Both the position numbers and the translations under genes were made by a program. A DNA stretch of 43,206 bases from a bacterium (lineage in GTDB: Bacteria; Fidelibacterota; UBA8477; JABMPR01): positions 1 through 43,206 of the forward strand of contig JABMPR010000073.1 of assembly GCA_013202895.1 (NCBI GenBank), given 5' to 3'. Of the stretch, positions 1 to 7,881 are shown one piece after another. A model generated the notes under the pieces. It did no database searches. It was given only the letters and a program-made list of their open reading frames with translations, and was not told where the DNA came from. The number at the start of each line of letters is the position of its first letter. Within the stretch, counting starts at the first letter, position 1.

Positions 1-13
1 ACCCTGCAAGGGT
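1..13. repeat. Short perfect hairpin at the 3' side of the transposase
   Basis: Arms of 5 bp (1-5 and 9-13) enclose a GCA triloop. It lies 9 bp beyond the transposase stop codon. Short triloop hairpins beside an HUH transposase are typical of IS200/IS605 ends and REP elements. It sits at the window edge, so the element may extend further. Confidence 0.45.
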
Positions 14-22
14 TGAACGATT

Positions 23-469
23 CTAAAGCAAATATTTTTCATCATATTCAACTTCATGTTCCATCAAAAGCTTTCTGAGTTCTTCAGCAAAAGATTTTTT
101 CTGATGGTGGCTTTCTTGGTTTTTAACATACTCAATTAAATTATCCTTCGCCTCCATAGAATAAGTGAAAGCTGCATATCCGATTTGCCAATAATCAAAA
201 GCTGGAAATATATTTTCTTGCTTGATCCATACGGAGGTAGCTGTTTTTATGATTTTTACAAAACTAGCTAATGAAACCGATGGATGAAGATGAGTAACGA
301 TGTGGATATGGTCCTCTACCCCATTTATTCTATATAAATGGCATTTGTTATTTTTAGATATTCCCCATATATATTTAAATAGTAGATCCCGTTTATCCTT
401 ATCGAGACATTTTTTTCTGCCCTTCGTAGAAAAAATGATCTGATATAATATTTGGGTATAGGTTGAAAT
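23..469 (-). CDS. REP-associated / IS200-like tyrosine (Y1, HUH) transposase, apparent ATT start
   Basis: A 148-codon reading frame encodes a Transposase_17 (Y1_Tnp) protein, a single-strand DNA nicking enzyme. The HUH motif is visible as DHIHIV (H-x-H), followed by the usual helix containing YVKNQESHHQKKSF, where the Tyr is the expected nucleophile. The protein begins at the usual place for the family (ISTYTQILYQIIFSTKGRK, normally MSTYTQ...), but the codon there is ATT, not ATG. A GGAGGAG Shine-Dalgarno sequence at 477-483 lies 7 nt upstream. The frame opens after a TAG and has no ATG, GTG or TTG before that point; the first in-frame ATG comes late and would remove the HUH motif. Either ATT is used as a rare start, or the start was lost recently and the gene is silent. 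The rest is intact, with no frameshift. It does not belong functionally to the sugar locus. Confidence 0.8.
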   Translation of the reverse strand: MSTYTQILYQIIFSTKGRKKCLDKDKRDLLFKYIWGISKNNKCHLYRINGVEDHIHIVTHLHPSVSLASFVKIIKTATSVWIKQENIFPAFDYWQIGYAAFTYSMEAKDNLIEYVKNQESHHQKKSFAEELRKLLMEHEVEYDEKYLL

Positions 470-509
470 TGTTAAACTCCTCCAGAGTTTGTTCTAGCTT
501 GTGGTTTTC

Positions 510-536
510 GTAACTACGGGTTTCACCCGTAGTTAC
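510..536. repeat. REP-like perfect palindrome (12-bp arms)
   Basis: Arms 510-521 and 525-536 are exact inverted repeats around a TTC triloop. It lies 40 bp upstream of the transposase start. This is the kind of short imperfect-to-perfect hairpin that RAYT transposases recognise and spread, so it is probably a REP element or the element's left end. Confidence 0.6.
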
Positions 537-544
537 TCCTGTTA

Positions 545-559
545 AATCCCTTCGGGATT
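545..559. repeat. Second short hairpin (AATCCC/GGGATT, TTC loop)
   Basis: Arms 545-550 and 554-559 flank a TTC triloop, matching the loop of the neighbouring 510-536 palindrome. It is probably part of the same REP-like cluster. Confidence 0.45.
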
Positions 560-596
560 CTTTTATCAAATAAATGAATTGTAGTTACCCAAGTTT

Positions 597-635
597 AATC
601 CCTTTCCTTCGACAAGCTCAGGACGACGCGGGATT
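597..635. repeat. REP-like interspersed repeat containing the CTTCGACAAGCTCAGG motif
   Basis: Outer arms AATCCC (597-602) and GGGATT (630-635) repeat the stem of the previous hairpin and enclose CTTCGACAAGCTCAGG, a word that recurs as an intergenic repeat in many environmental bacterial genomes (general knowledge). It lies in the 3' flank of the DUF4832 gene. The remaining 636-729 shows nothing else. Confidence 0.45.
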
Positions 636-729
636 TTTTGCAAATAATCAAATGGTAAATGGATCTTTCTTTGTTCATTTAGATTTCATTTCTTCTGACA
701 CCAGATACGCTTATAGTGAAGACCCTATT

Positions 730-2109
730 TTAATATACGACAAAATCACTGAGGAGCAGATTTACACCTGTCTCTGCAAGCCAGGTATCTGTGTTAGCAA
801 AACGAATGGAGTAGCGCATATCATCATGAAGACTTGCTTCACTATCCGGCATGCGAATTCCCAGTGAATAAGTGCCGGTTGGCTGGTCTTTAAGTATGCT
901 AACACTTGCATTTACCTTAATTTCTGCTCCGGCCCCCCAAAAACGTGGATCGTCTGCTAAATCAGAGCTGATCTCAGCTCCTGATTCCATATGAGTCAGG
1001 ATAATCTCAACTTTTCTGGGATTAAAAAGCTCTCCAAAACCGACGTTTTCTACCACAAAATTAAAATTCAGAATTTCACCTGCTTTTATGGCTGAAGGGA
1101 TGCTGGCACTCCTGAGGACAAATCGATATCCCAGCCGGCGCTCGATTTCAGCATAACAATCATCTTTCTTCCAGCCTTTTAATACCTGGCGGTTGTAATC
1201 AATATTTATCCAATTGATGTGAACCTTTTCCATTTCCTGGACAGCGTTCAAGCATTCAGCTCGTTCATGTACCCCACAAGTTTCCCCACCAAAGGGTACA
1301 AATCTCGATTCAGCCTCAATAAAATCTAGCTCCGCCGCAAGTGTCCAGCCTTCCTCCCCGTAAGGATAAGTCCCCACATCATCTTCTGAGGCCAGGAAAC
1401 AATCATTAAGATGTCCCACCCGAGCCAGATTTGAACCATCAAAGGCTCTTTCAGCAGTGAGAACTGAGTCCCCATTGAGAGGATCTCCAGTAAAAATATG
1501 TCTTTTATAATGAGGGGTTCTTTGAACAACCATGCGATCCTTTGGAACTTCATCAAGAATGGCAAAGAGAATATCCCTTTTATTATGGATACTGTCCAAA
1601 CCATTGGCTGAATTATGCCATTCACCCCAGCCACCGATAAATCCGGCATCCACTAGACAGATAACATCCTTATTCTTGCGCCATAGAGGTCCCAGCTGCT
1701 TGATATGGGTCATTACGATATCTTTTGGAGCATCATCACCATATTGGGCTTTGGCGCCATCATGGGGACCATGGTTGTAGGCAACCCGAGGGTTGACCTT
1801 TATTCCATTTTTGCGAGCTTCATCAAAGCCACTCTGAATGGCCTGCAAGAATTCATCAGTGAATGGCTTATCTCTAAATTTATCAGCCGAGATGCGACCG
1901 TAGATAAGGGTGATATTTTCATTTCGTATATCAAAATTTTCAGGACGAGGCAGCTCTCTGGCATGGTGAAAACCACGTTCTGGATTTGGAAAAACATCCA
2001 TGCTTTCTTCAAAGCTTATTTCTTTGATCTCAACAGTTGTTGGGCATGCTATGATGAACACACTGAGGGTGATTGAAAAGATTATGCGACTGAAATTGAG
2101 CTTGCTCAT
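730..2109 (-). CDS. DUF4874/DUF4832 lipoprotein, putative glycoside-hydrolase-like
   Basis: This 459-aa protein has a lipoprotein signal ending at Cys22 (FIIAC). The N-terminal two thirds look like a TIM-barrel DUF4874 domain (NPERGF near residue 51, then LVDAGFIGGWGEWHNS near 153-167). The C-terminal third is DUF4832 (RRLGYRFVLRSASIP and a beta-sandwich NVGFGELFNPR region). WGE at 161-163 is shared with the two other DUF4832-like proteins in this window and sits where clan GH-A enzymes place a catalytic Glu; a catalytic role is inference. The start lies 3 bp after the DUF2271-like gene, so the two are cotranscribed. It is the last gene of the long minus-strand run. Unlike its paralogue at 18237-19907 it lacks a C-terminal sorting domain and is lipid-anchored instead. 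No biochemical function is firmly known to me for this family. Confidence 0.82.
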   Translation of the reverse strand: MSKLNFSRIIFSITLSVFIIACPTTVEIKEISFEESMDVFPNPERGFHHARELPRPENFDIRNENITLIYGRISADKFRDKPFTDEFLQAIQSGFDEARKNGIKVNPRVAYNHGPHDGAKAQYGDDAPKDIVMTHIKQLGPLWRKNKDVICLVDAGFIGGWGEWHNSANGLDSIHNKRDILFAILDEVPKDRMVVQRTPHYKRHIFTGDPLNGDSVLTAERAFDGSNLARVGHLNDCFLASEDDVGTYPYGEEGWTLAAELDFIEAESRFVPFGGETCGVHERAECLNAVQEMEKVHINWINIDYNRQVLKGWKKDDCYAEIERRLGYRFVLRSASIPSAIKAGEILNFNFVVENVGFGELFNPRKVEIILTHMESGAEISSDLADDPRFWGAGAEIKVNASVSILKDQPTGTYSLGIRMPDSEASLHDDMRYSIRFANTDTWLAETGVNLLLSDFVVY

Positions 2110-2112
2110 ATT

Positions 2113-2823
2113 TCACTCCTTTTTTTCTATGAATGTCACTGTTATTGCTCGTAGTACGCGCTTGGACGTGGTCATTCCGTTCAGATCGAAGATGATATCT
2201 GGGGTTTCAAGTATTTGCTCAGTTCGACCCACAACCCTGGCAGTATCGGTCCACCCTGCAACAGCTTGGGCAATTCCTGCATAGACCAGCGAGGGTTGAC
2301 CATTTCCATCTGGATCAGGTGAGCCATTGGACTGGCTGGCTCTAAATGCATTGTTGTAATCCCCTGAAACATTTAATTCAAAAAAATAGCGCCAGGTTGA
2401 ACCGGGCTCAAGACTTGTGTAAACTTTTAGTTCTGCCTTTGGTGTTGCGCCTGTGATACCATCAGGTAAGGGCTTCAGGAAAGAAGGTTGCCCTCCTTCT
2501 TTTTCGATACCCCTGCGAGAAATCCAATATGGTAAGGCTGTGGGACACACTACTTTTCCAACCCAGACCCCTCGTGCAAGACGACTGGATACCCACAGCG
2601 TTTTGATCTCTGAACCATCCATATTTTCAAGCCACAATGCCATTTGGGGTGGTTCACCAAAATTACTCAGACGATAAATTTCCGGGTTCAATTGAATCTC
2701 AAAGAGTGTATTAGCACCTTCAGGATTACTCCATAATGGAATCCCATTGTTTTCACTCCCCCAGGCCCAGATAAAAGGCAGGATGACAGCTAGAAAACCG
2801 TAGTTAGCTTTTAGTTTAAACAC
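2113..2823 (-). CDS. DUF2271-like exported protein
   Basis: The 236-aa product from the GTG at 2823 has an N-terminal hydrophobic segment (FLAVILPFIWAWG) acting as signal peptide or anchor. It then has features resembling DUF2271: ALWLENMDGSEIKTLWVS, a GITGATPKAEL motif, and ELNVSGDYNNAF. Earlier in-frame starts reach back to 2904 but would overlap the preceding GH109 gene by almost 90 bp; GTG 2823 (or TTG 2826) overlaps it by only about 8 bp, suggesting translational coupling. DUF2271 proteins are usually annotated as periplasmic proteins of unknown function. Being locked between a GH109 enzyme and a DUF4832 protein suggests an accessory role in glycan processing or redox maintenance of the NAD-dependent glycosidases. 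The family call is moderate. Confidence 0.6.
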   Translation of the reverse strand: MFKLKANYGFLAVILPFIWAWGSENNGIPLWSNPEGANTLFEIQLNPEIYRLSNFGEPPQMALWLENMDGSEIKTLWVSSRLARGVWVGKVVCPTALPYWISRRGIEKEGGQPSFLKPLPDGITGATPKAELKVYTSLEPGSTWRYFFELNVSGDYNNAFRASQSNGSPDPDGNGQPSLVYAGIAQAVAGWTDTARVVGRTEQILETPDIIFDLNGMTTSKRVLRAITVTFIEKKE

Positions 2824-4198
2824 CAATAATCCCAAGTGGAGTTCTTGTCTTCCATTGCCCTCTGGTGAAGTCCGGGAAATCAATTGATTGAGACCGCCCC
2901 GCAACAGACAACTCAGTCAACTCCGATACAACAGACCAATCTGCAGCTTCATAGACATCCATATCCGTGGGCAACCCGTTTCGCAGACAATGGATAAGAC
3001 GATAATCCTCAATAAAATCAGCACCTCCATGACCCGCGCCTTCCGCCAGTCCTTCCATTTGAGAAATGAGGGGATGTTTGTACTGCTTTGCATAATCCAT
3101 GAGGGGTTCCCAGGTATGGGCTTGGCTTGATCCCTCGATGTGAATCAGATTCTCCTGAGTTAGATCTCTAAATCCCTGGGTGATACCTTTAGTTCCTTGA
3201 ACCAGATTGATGCGACTATACGGTCTAGGCAGATTTGTGTCCTGCACCAGATAGATAGTTTTTCCCTTCAGCGTTCGGATCAGCGAAATGTTGACATCTC
3301 CACACTTGAAATCGACTTTGGAATATTTATGATCAGGACCAAGATGTGCCTTAGCAAATTCGTGCAAACCACGGGCATTTGAGCTCATGGAGACCAGATA
3401 GTCTAAGCGATCACCCCGACTGATATTCATGCATTGAGCGATGGGTCCTAATCCATGGGTTGGATAGAGATTTCCGTTGCGCGAGATGATCTCTTTGGTC
3501 CACCAATCGCCTTCATATGCGCTACCCAGCAAATTATTCCGCATATCATGGCTGTAGGCACCCTCACCATGTAATAATTCACCAAAGACGCCCTGTTGGA
3601 CCATGTTATAGATCATCATTTCAGGTTCCATGTAGCAGACATTTTCCATCATGACACAGTGTTTGTTGAATTTCTCGGCTGTTTCGACCATTTCCCAGCA
3701 TTCTTCAATGCTTGTGGCGGCGGGGACTTCAGTAGCTGCGTGACTCCCTGTCCGCATGGCTTCAACAATAATTGGCACATGCCAGTTCCAGGGTGTTGCT
3801 GTGAAGACCAGATCCAAGTCCTCTTCTCCACACATACGTTTAAAATCGGTTTCACCTCGGAAGTAGCCTTTGGGAGCTTTTTTGCCAGCCTCAGTTGCCC
3901 ACTCCTGCATTCGCTTAACCTTGTCTTCCACAAGATCACAAACCGCTACAATCTCAACACCTTCAATGCGCAAGAAGTTTTGGAAATGAGCAGAACCCAT
4001 GTTTCCCACACCCACGATACCCAATCTAACTGTATCAATGGGACCAACCTTTGCAGCACCTGGGTTGGTGCTTATTTCCTTGGCACAACTGTTGATCGCC
4101 ATTCCAGCCAGGGCAGCCCCTAAGCCAAGGGCAGAACCCATTTGGATAAAATCTCGTCTTGATACTGACGAAACTTCTTGGGCTGATCTTTTTTTCAT
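2816..4198 (-). CDS. GH109-family Tat lipoprotein (alpha-N-acetylgalactosaminidase-like, Gfo/Idh/MocA fold)
   Basis: This 460-aa protein has a twin-arginine signal (SRRDFIQ at 13-19) followed by a lipobox-like AINSC (Cys38), so it is exported folded, probably with NAD bound, and lipid-anchored. A Rossmann GxGxxG (GVGNMG, 63-68) is followed by the Gfo/Idh/MocA body. GH109 hallmarks are present: ENVCYMEPEMM, NLYPTHGLGPIAQCMNISRG and the C-terminal HCLRNGLPTDMDVYEAADW and DFPDFTRGQWK. The Tyr and His of YPTHGLGP match residues implicated in NAD-dependent retaining hydrolysis in the characterised GH109 enzyme. The reaction known for the family is release of terminal alpha-GalNAc, as in blood group A. 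It is a tandem paralogue of 4336-5712, with a 137-bp spacer that shows no clear terminator. Its 3' end overlaps the DUF2271-like gene. Substrate specificity here is inferred. Confidence 0.9.
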   Translation of the reverse strand: MKKRSAQEVSSVSRRDFIQMGSALGLGAALAGMAINSCAKEISTNPGAAKVGPIDTVRLGIVGVGNMGSAHFQNFLRIEGVEIVAVCDLVEDKVKRMQEWATEAGKKAPKGYFRGETDFKRMCGEEDLDLVFTATPWNWHVPIIVEAMRTGSHAATEVPAATSIEECWEMVETAEKFNKHCVMMENVCYMEPEMMIYNMVQQGVFGELLHGEGAYSHDMRNNLLGSAYEGDWWTKEIISRNGNLYPTHGLGPIAQCMNISRGDRLDYLVSMSSNARGLHEFAKAHLGPDHKYSKVDFKCGDVNISLIRTLKGKTIYLVQDTNLPRPYSRINLVQGTKGITQGFRDLTQENLIHIEGSSQAHTWEPLMDYAKQYKHPLISQMEGLAEGAGHGGADFIEDYRLIHCLRNGLPTDMDVYEAADWSVVSELTELSVAGRSQSIDFPDFTRGQWKTRTPLGIIGV

Positions 4199-4335
4199 GC
4201 TTTTCTCCCTGGCAAAAAAAAGGAAATGATCGAGTAACCGATTGTTTCATTGTAGTCGCTATGATGTTTGGCATTAAAAATGAGCAGCTGCCTTATTTGT
4301 TCTACTCAAAATTGAGCTAACGGAACATTGTCATG

Positions 4336-5712
4336 TTAGATTTTAAGAATCCCCAAAGGTTCACGGGTTTTCCATTGACCCCTGGTAAAATCGGGGAAGT
4401 CAACCGCTTGTGAGCGATTGGCAACGGAGATCTCAGTTAATCCAGACACCACAGTCCAATCGGCGGCTTCATAGACATCCATATCTGTTGCTAAACCATT
4501 ACGCAAACAGTGAATCAGGCGGTAATCTTCAATAAAGTCTGCACCACCATGATTGGCCCCTTTGGCCATTTCCTCCATCTGAGTGATCAATGGATGTTTA
4601 TACTTATCGGCATGAGTCATTAGTGGTTCCCAGCTGTGTGGCTCTGTCAAACCTTCAATATGGATCAGGTTTTCATGGGTCAGGTCACTAAATCCCTGAG
4701 TAATACCCTTGGTCCCTTGTACCAGGTTAATCCGGCTATAGGGTCGCGGTAAATTTGTGTCATGTACCAGATAAATGGTTTTACCCTTGACCGTTTTAAT
4801 CATAGATGTATTGATATCACCGCACTTATAATTTGCCTTGGCAAATTCATGATCAGGTCCAAGATTTTTAGTGGCGAATTCTTTTAATCCATGGGCTGTA
4901 GTACTCATGGATACCAAATAGTCAAAACGATCTCCACGACTGATATTCATGCACTGGGCAATGGGACCCAGACCGTGGGTTGGATACAGATTTCCATCAC
5001 GATTAATGGAATGATAGATTCTCCAATTACCCTCATAAGCGCTACCCAATTTATAATTTCTTAAATCATGATTATAGGCACCTTCACCGTGTAGTAATTC
5101 TCCGAATACACCTTGTCGGGTCATATTGAAAATCATCATCTCCGGTTCCATATAGCACACATTTTCCATCATGACACAATGCTTATTGTATTTCTCGGAA
5201 GTTTCAACAAGCTCCCAGCATTCCTCGATGGTCACAGCTGCTGGCACTTCAGTTGCGGCATGGCTGCCCGTCTTCATGGCTTCCACCATGATGGGTGCAT
5301 GCAGGGACCAGGGTGTGGCAGTGAACACAAGATCCAATTCTTGTTCGGCACACATACGCTTGTAATCATTGGGACCTTTAAAATAGCCAACCGGTTTCTT
5401 TTTTCCAGCCTCAGCTGTCCAATCCTGCATGCGCTTAACTTTATCTTCTATAAGATCGCAAACCGCCACGATTTCCACCCCATCTATCTTCAGGAAGTTT
5501 CGATAATGTTGTGAACCCTGATTACCCACTCCTATAATGCCTAAGCGGACAGTATCCATAGGTCCGACTTTGGCTGCACCAGGACTGGTGGCAACTTCTT
5601 TGGCGCAGGCACTGATAGCCATACCCGCCAGGGCTGTGCCGATCCCTACAGCGCTCCCCATACGGATGAAATCTCGTCGACTTACACCTGCATCTTTTTT
5701 TAAATCAGACAT
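4336..5712 (-). CDS. Second GH109-family Tat lipoprotein (alpha-N-acetylgalactosaminidase-like)
   Basis: This 458-aa protein is similar to the 2816-4198 product along its whole length. It has a Tat motif (SRRDFIR, 11-17), lipobox Cys36 (AISAC), Rossmann GVGNQG, and the GH109 blocks ENVCYMEPEMM, NLYPTHGLGPIAQCMNISRGDR, HCLRNGLATDMDVYEAADW and DFPDFTRGQWK. Differences from the paralogue concentrate in the loop after SAYEG (NWRIYHSINRDG versus DWWTKEIISRNG), which lies next to the active-site HGLGP block and could change substrate preference. The start is 12 bp after the GH36 gene stop, so they are cotranscribed. Expected reaction: NAD+-dependent hydrolysis of alpha-GalNAc linkages at the cell envelope. 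The pair looks like a tandem duplication followed by divergence. Confidence 0.9.
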   Translation of the reverse strand: MSDLKKDAGVSRRDFIRMGSAVGIGTALAGMAISACAKEVATSPGAAKVGPMDTVRLGIIGVGNQGSQHYRNFLKIDGVEIVAVCDLIEDKVKRMQDWTAEAGKKKPVGYFKGPNDYKRMCAEQELDLVFTATPWSLHAPIMVEAMKTGSHAATEVPAAVTIEECWELVETSEKYNKHCVMMENVCYMEPEMMIFNMTRQGVFGELLHGEGAYNHDLRNYKLGSAYEGNWRIYHSINRDGNLYPTHGLGPIAQCMNISRGDRFDYLVSMSTTAHGLKEFATKNLGPDHEFAKANYKCGDINTSMIKTVKGKTIYLVHDTNLPRPYSRINLVQGTKGITQGFSDLTHENLIHIEGLTEPHSWEPLMTHADKYKHPLITQMEEMAKGANHGGADFIEDYRLIHCLRNGLATDMDVYEAADWTVVSGLTEISVANRSQAVDFPDFTRGQWKTREPLGILKI

Positions 5713-5724
5713 ATCAAATCCTTC

Positions 5725-7839
5725 CTAGTCGTTAACTGGAATAGCTTCAAGAAGCAGAGAATGGTCAAAATTGGCTGAAATCTCGGCTGCTCCACCGCTA
5801 ATTATTCCAAAATCAATATTTTTTACATAATCCGTCACTTGATACTTCTGGTCTGTTTTTAATCCTCGCAGTTGGAGCTTTCCATCAAATGCTGGGTTGT
5901 AGAAGGCGTAATACATGCGCTCATCCTTCTGGATGGCATGAGCCTCGGGATAATCATATCCAATATCGTAGAGCTCACCCCGATAATCACCTTTCGGCAA
6001 CATTTTTTCATTATAAATGGTCAACCATTTGACCCACTCGGCTTCGCGTTCTGGTGTTAAAGCAATATCAGATTTCTGTGCTTGATTTTTGCGATCATAA
6101 ACGGGCTCTTCAGGTGGCCAGGTGAATTTCGTTCCTACCACACCACCGACTCCCACAGTAGAAGCAAAATCTGACATATTGTCACTCAGTTCAACATGAT
6201 CGCCATAGTAGGGTGCATTGCGGCCCATGAGGGCTTTCAGTGTTTTTCCCTTGAGACGAATCTGCCATGAGTTTAATGGATCACTTGATACAGGTTGATT
6301 AAAGTAGGGCATACTATGAAATGCATATGATGCTCCGCAGGGACAGATTTCCACGACTGCATCTGGTTTTAGCGAGCGAGCCGTGTTATAAATATCCTGA
6401 AAGAAATTTGGCATCTGCTCCACTGATTCTTCGGGACGTTCATGATGATGAGCCGGGTTATAACAGGGTGGTGCACCATTCAAGTGCTGACCATCAATCT
6501 TGAGACCGTCATAACCCCAGGTAGTGAGAATCTTCGTAACCAGGTCTTTGGTGTATTCACGCACAGGTGGATAGGCCGGGCAAAGATAATAGCTATCCCA
6601 CCAGGAAATATCCTGGGTGCTTCCATCTTCATTCATCAGGACAAACTCTGGATGTTCCGTGATTAAGGCAGTACTGGGATCAACGGCCAGGGGTGCCCAC
6701 CAGAGCTTGGGCCGAAGACCATTTTTGCGAATTTCATCGGTAAAGGCTTTCATTCCGGCATCACCCTCGGGGAATTTATCCTTGAGGAGCTCCCAATCGC
6801 CTTCTGCGTTGTGATAACCATCATCCAGGACGGCCCATTTGTAGCCCATTTCGGCGACCTTTGGAAGGGTATTATAAATCTGATCGATTTTAAAATTGCG
6901 TTCGTAGCCCCAGGCACACCAGATTGGATCATAGGTGGTTTCAGGGAAGGCATCAAATTTAATCCCACGGTCTATCATCATTTGACGGTAGGTTTCCAGG
7001 GCAGTGAAATAATCCCCTTCGTGTAAAGCGATAAAGGTGGTGAAGGTTGCTGAGCTCTCACCAGGTTTCAAGACGAAATCATGCTGATACTTTACGGCGA
7101 TCTTTGCACCTGATTCGGTTGAAAATGAAGTTGGGAATGCTGTTAGTTTTGGAGCAAGCTCCAAATGTCCCACTGCAATACCAAAGTCCGGGTTCCAGAC
7201 ATCAATCACAGGTGTACCACCACCATAATCGGTGGCGTTCATACCCATATAATTGACTTGTTTGAATCCATCTTTGAGAGGTAGAATCCAATCTGCCCGT
7301 GATTCATAGGCACCACTCTGATAAGCAAAGAATGGAATACTATCGGTTTGCTTTGGATCTACGGGTATCATGTAGGAATTATTTTTCCAGGCCTGGATGT
7401 TTATATCAGCAGAGGAGGAATTCTTATATTCACATTGAGTAACTACGACACCGGGATATTTTTCGTAGGTCTGAAAGGTGACCGCTTTTTCTAATTCCCC
7501 ATTGCTCCCCCGAAGTGTTGTTTGTGAACCCTTGCCCATTTCATTGTCTATGGTCATCTCATTCAAATCTAAATAATTGAATGAGGTCACCCATTGATCA
7601 GCAATTTTCACCTTCTCAGAGTAGCCAAAGGGAGTTAAATCTGTGTTAGAATTACTCATTTTGACCAGTTTTGTTGCCAGTTCACTATTGATCTGGATGA
7701 GCAAATTCCCAGATTCTATACTAGCAACAAGCTTATCTGTTTCACTATTAGTGGCAAGCTTGGTGGATGATGAGCAGCTGATCAAAATTGCCCAGAGGAC
7801 TAACATTGAAAAATGTTTTAAAATGGTATTGATATCCAT
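5725..7839 (-). CDS. GH36-like alpha-galactosidase / alpha-N-acetylgalactosaminidase lipoprotein
   Basis: This 704-aa protein has a lipoprotein signal (LWAILISC, Cys22). An N-terminal beta-sandwich (residues about 30-290) precedes a TIM barrel typical of GH36/melibiase. Visible motifs are WCAWGYERNF, KWAVLDDGYHNAEGDW, LRPKLWWAPLAVD, WGYDGLKIDGQHLNG (Asp of KID is the expected nucleophile) and QPVSSDPLNSWQ (Asp the likely acid/base). A small C-terminal beta domain follows. Family members cleave terminal alpha-Gal or, in some subfamilies, alpha-GalNAc. Its place 42 bp after the GHMP kinase gene and 12 bp before two GH109 genes supports action on alpha-linked Gal/GalNAc. It is anchored in the periplasm or at the surface. 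Family assignment is good; the exact sugar is inferred. Confidence 0.85.
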   Translation of the reverse strand: MDINTILKHFSMLVLWAILISCSSSTKLATNSETDKLVASIESGNLLIQINSELATKLVKMSNSNTDLTPFGYSEKVKIADQWVTSFNYLDLNEMTIDNEMGKGSQTTLRGSNGELEKAVTFQTYEKYPGVVVTQCEYKNSSSADINIQAWKNNSYMIPVDPKQTDSIPFFAYQSGAYESRADWILPLKDGFKQVNYMGMNATDYGGGTPVIDVWNPDFGIAVGHLELAPKLTAFPTSFSTESGAKIAVKYQHDFVLKPGESSATFTTFIALHEGDYFTALETYRQMMIDRGIKFDAFPETTYDPIWCAWGYERNFKIDQIYNTLPKVAEMGYKWAVLDDGYHNAEGDWELLKDKFPEGDAGMKAFTDEIRKNGLRPKLWWAPLAVDPSTALITEHPEFVLMNEDGSTQDISWWDSYYLCPAYPPVREYTKDLVTKILTTWGYDGLKIDGQHLNGAPPCYNPAHHHERPEESVEQMPNFFQDIYNTARSLKPDAVVEICPCGASYAFHSMPYFNQPVSSDPLNSWQIRLKGKTLKALMGRNAPYYGDHVELSDNMSDFASTVGVGGVVGTKFTWPPEEPVYDRKNQAQKSDIALTPEREAEWVKWLTIYNEKMLPKGDYRGELYDIGYDYPEAHAIQKDERMYYAFYNPAFDGKLQLRGLKTDQKYQVTDYVKNIDFGIISGGAAEISANFDHSLLLEAIPVND

Positions 7840-7881
7840 GATTACTCTTTTCTTGGATTAGGGTTTGGACACATAAAATAT

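Noticed and set aside
574-867. Plus-strand open frame of 97 codons overlapping the REP-like region and the 3' end of the DUF4832 gene
   Set aside because: It runs antisense through a well-supported gene end and repeat DNA, has no ribosome site and no recognisable domain.
3596-4123. Plus-strand open frame of 175 codons antisense to the first GH109 gene
   Set aside because: A similar antisense frame appears in the tandem paralogue (5113-5514), so it is a by-product of the coding sequence. Composition (many His/Phe) is not protein-like.
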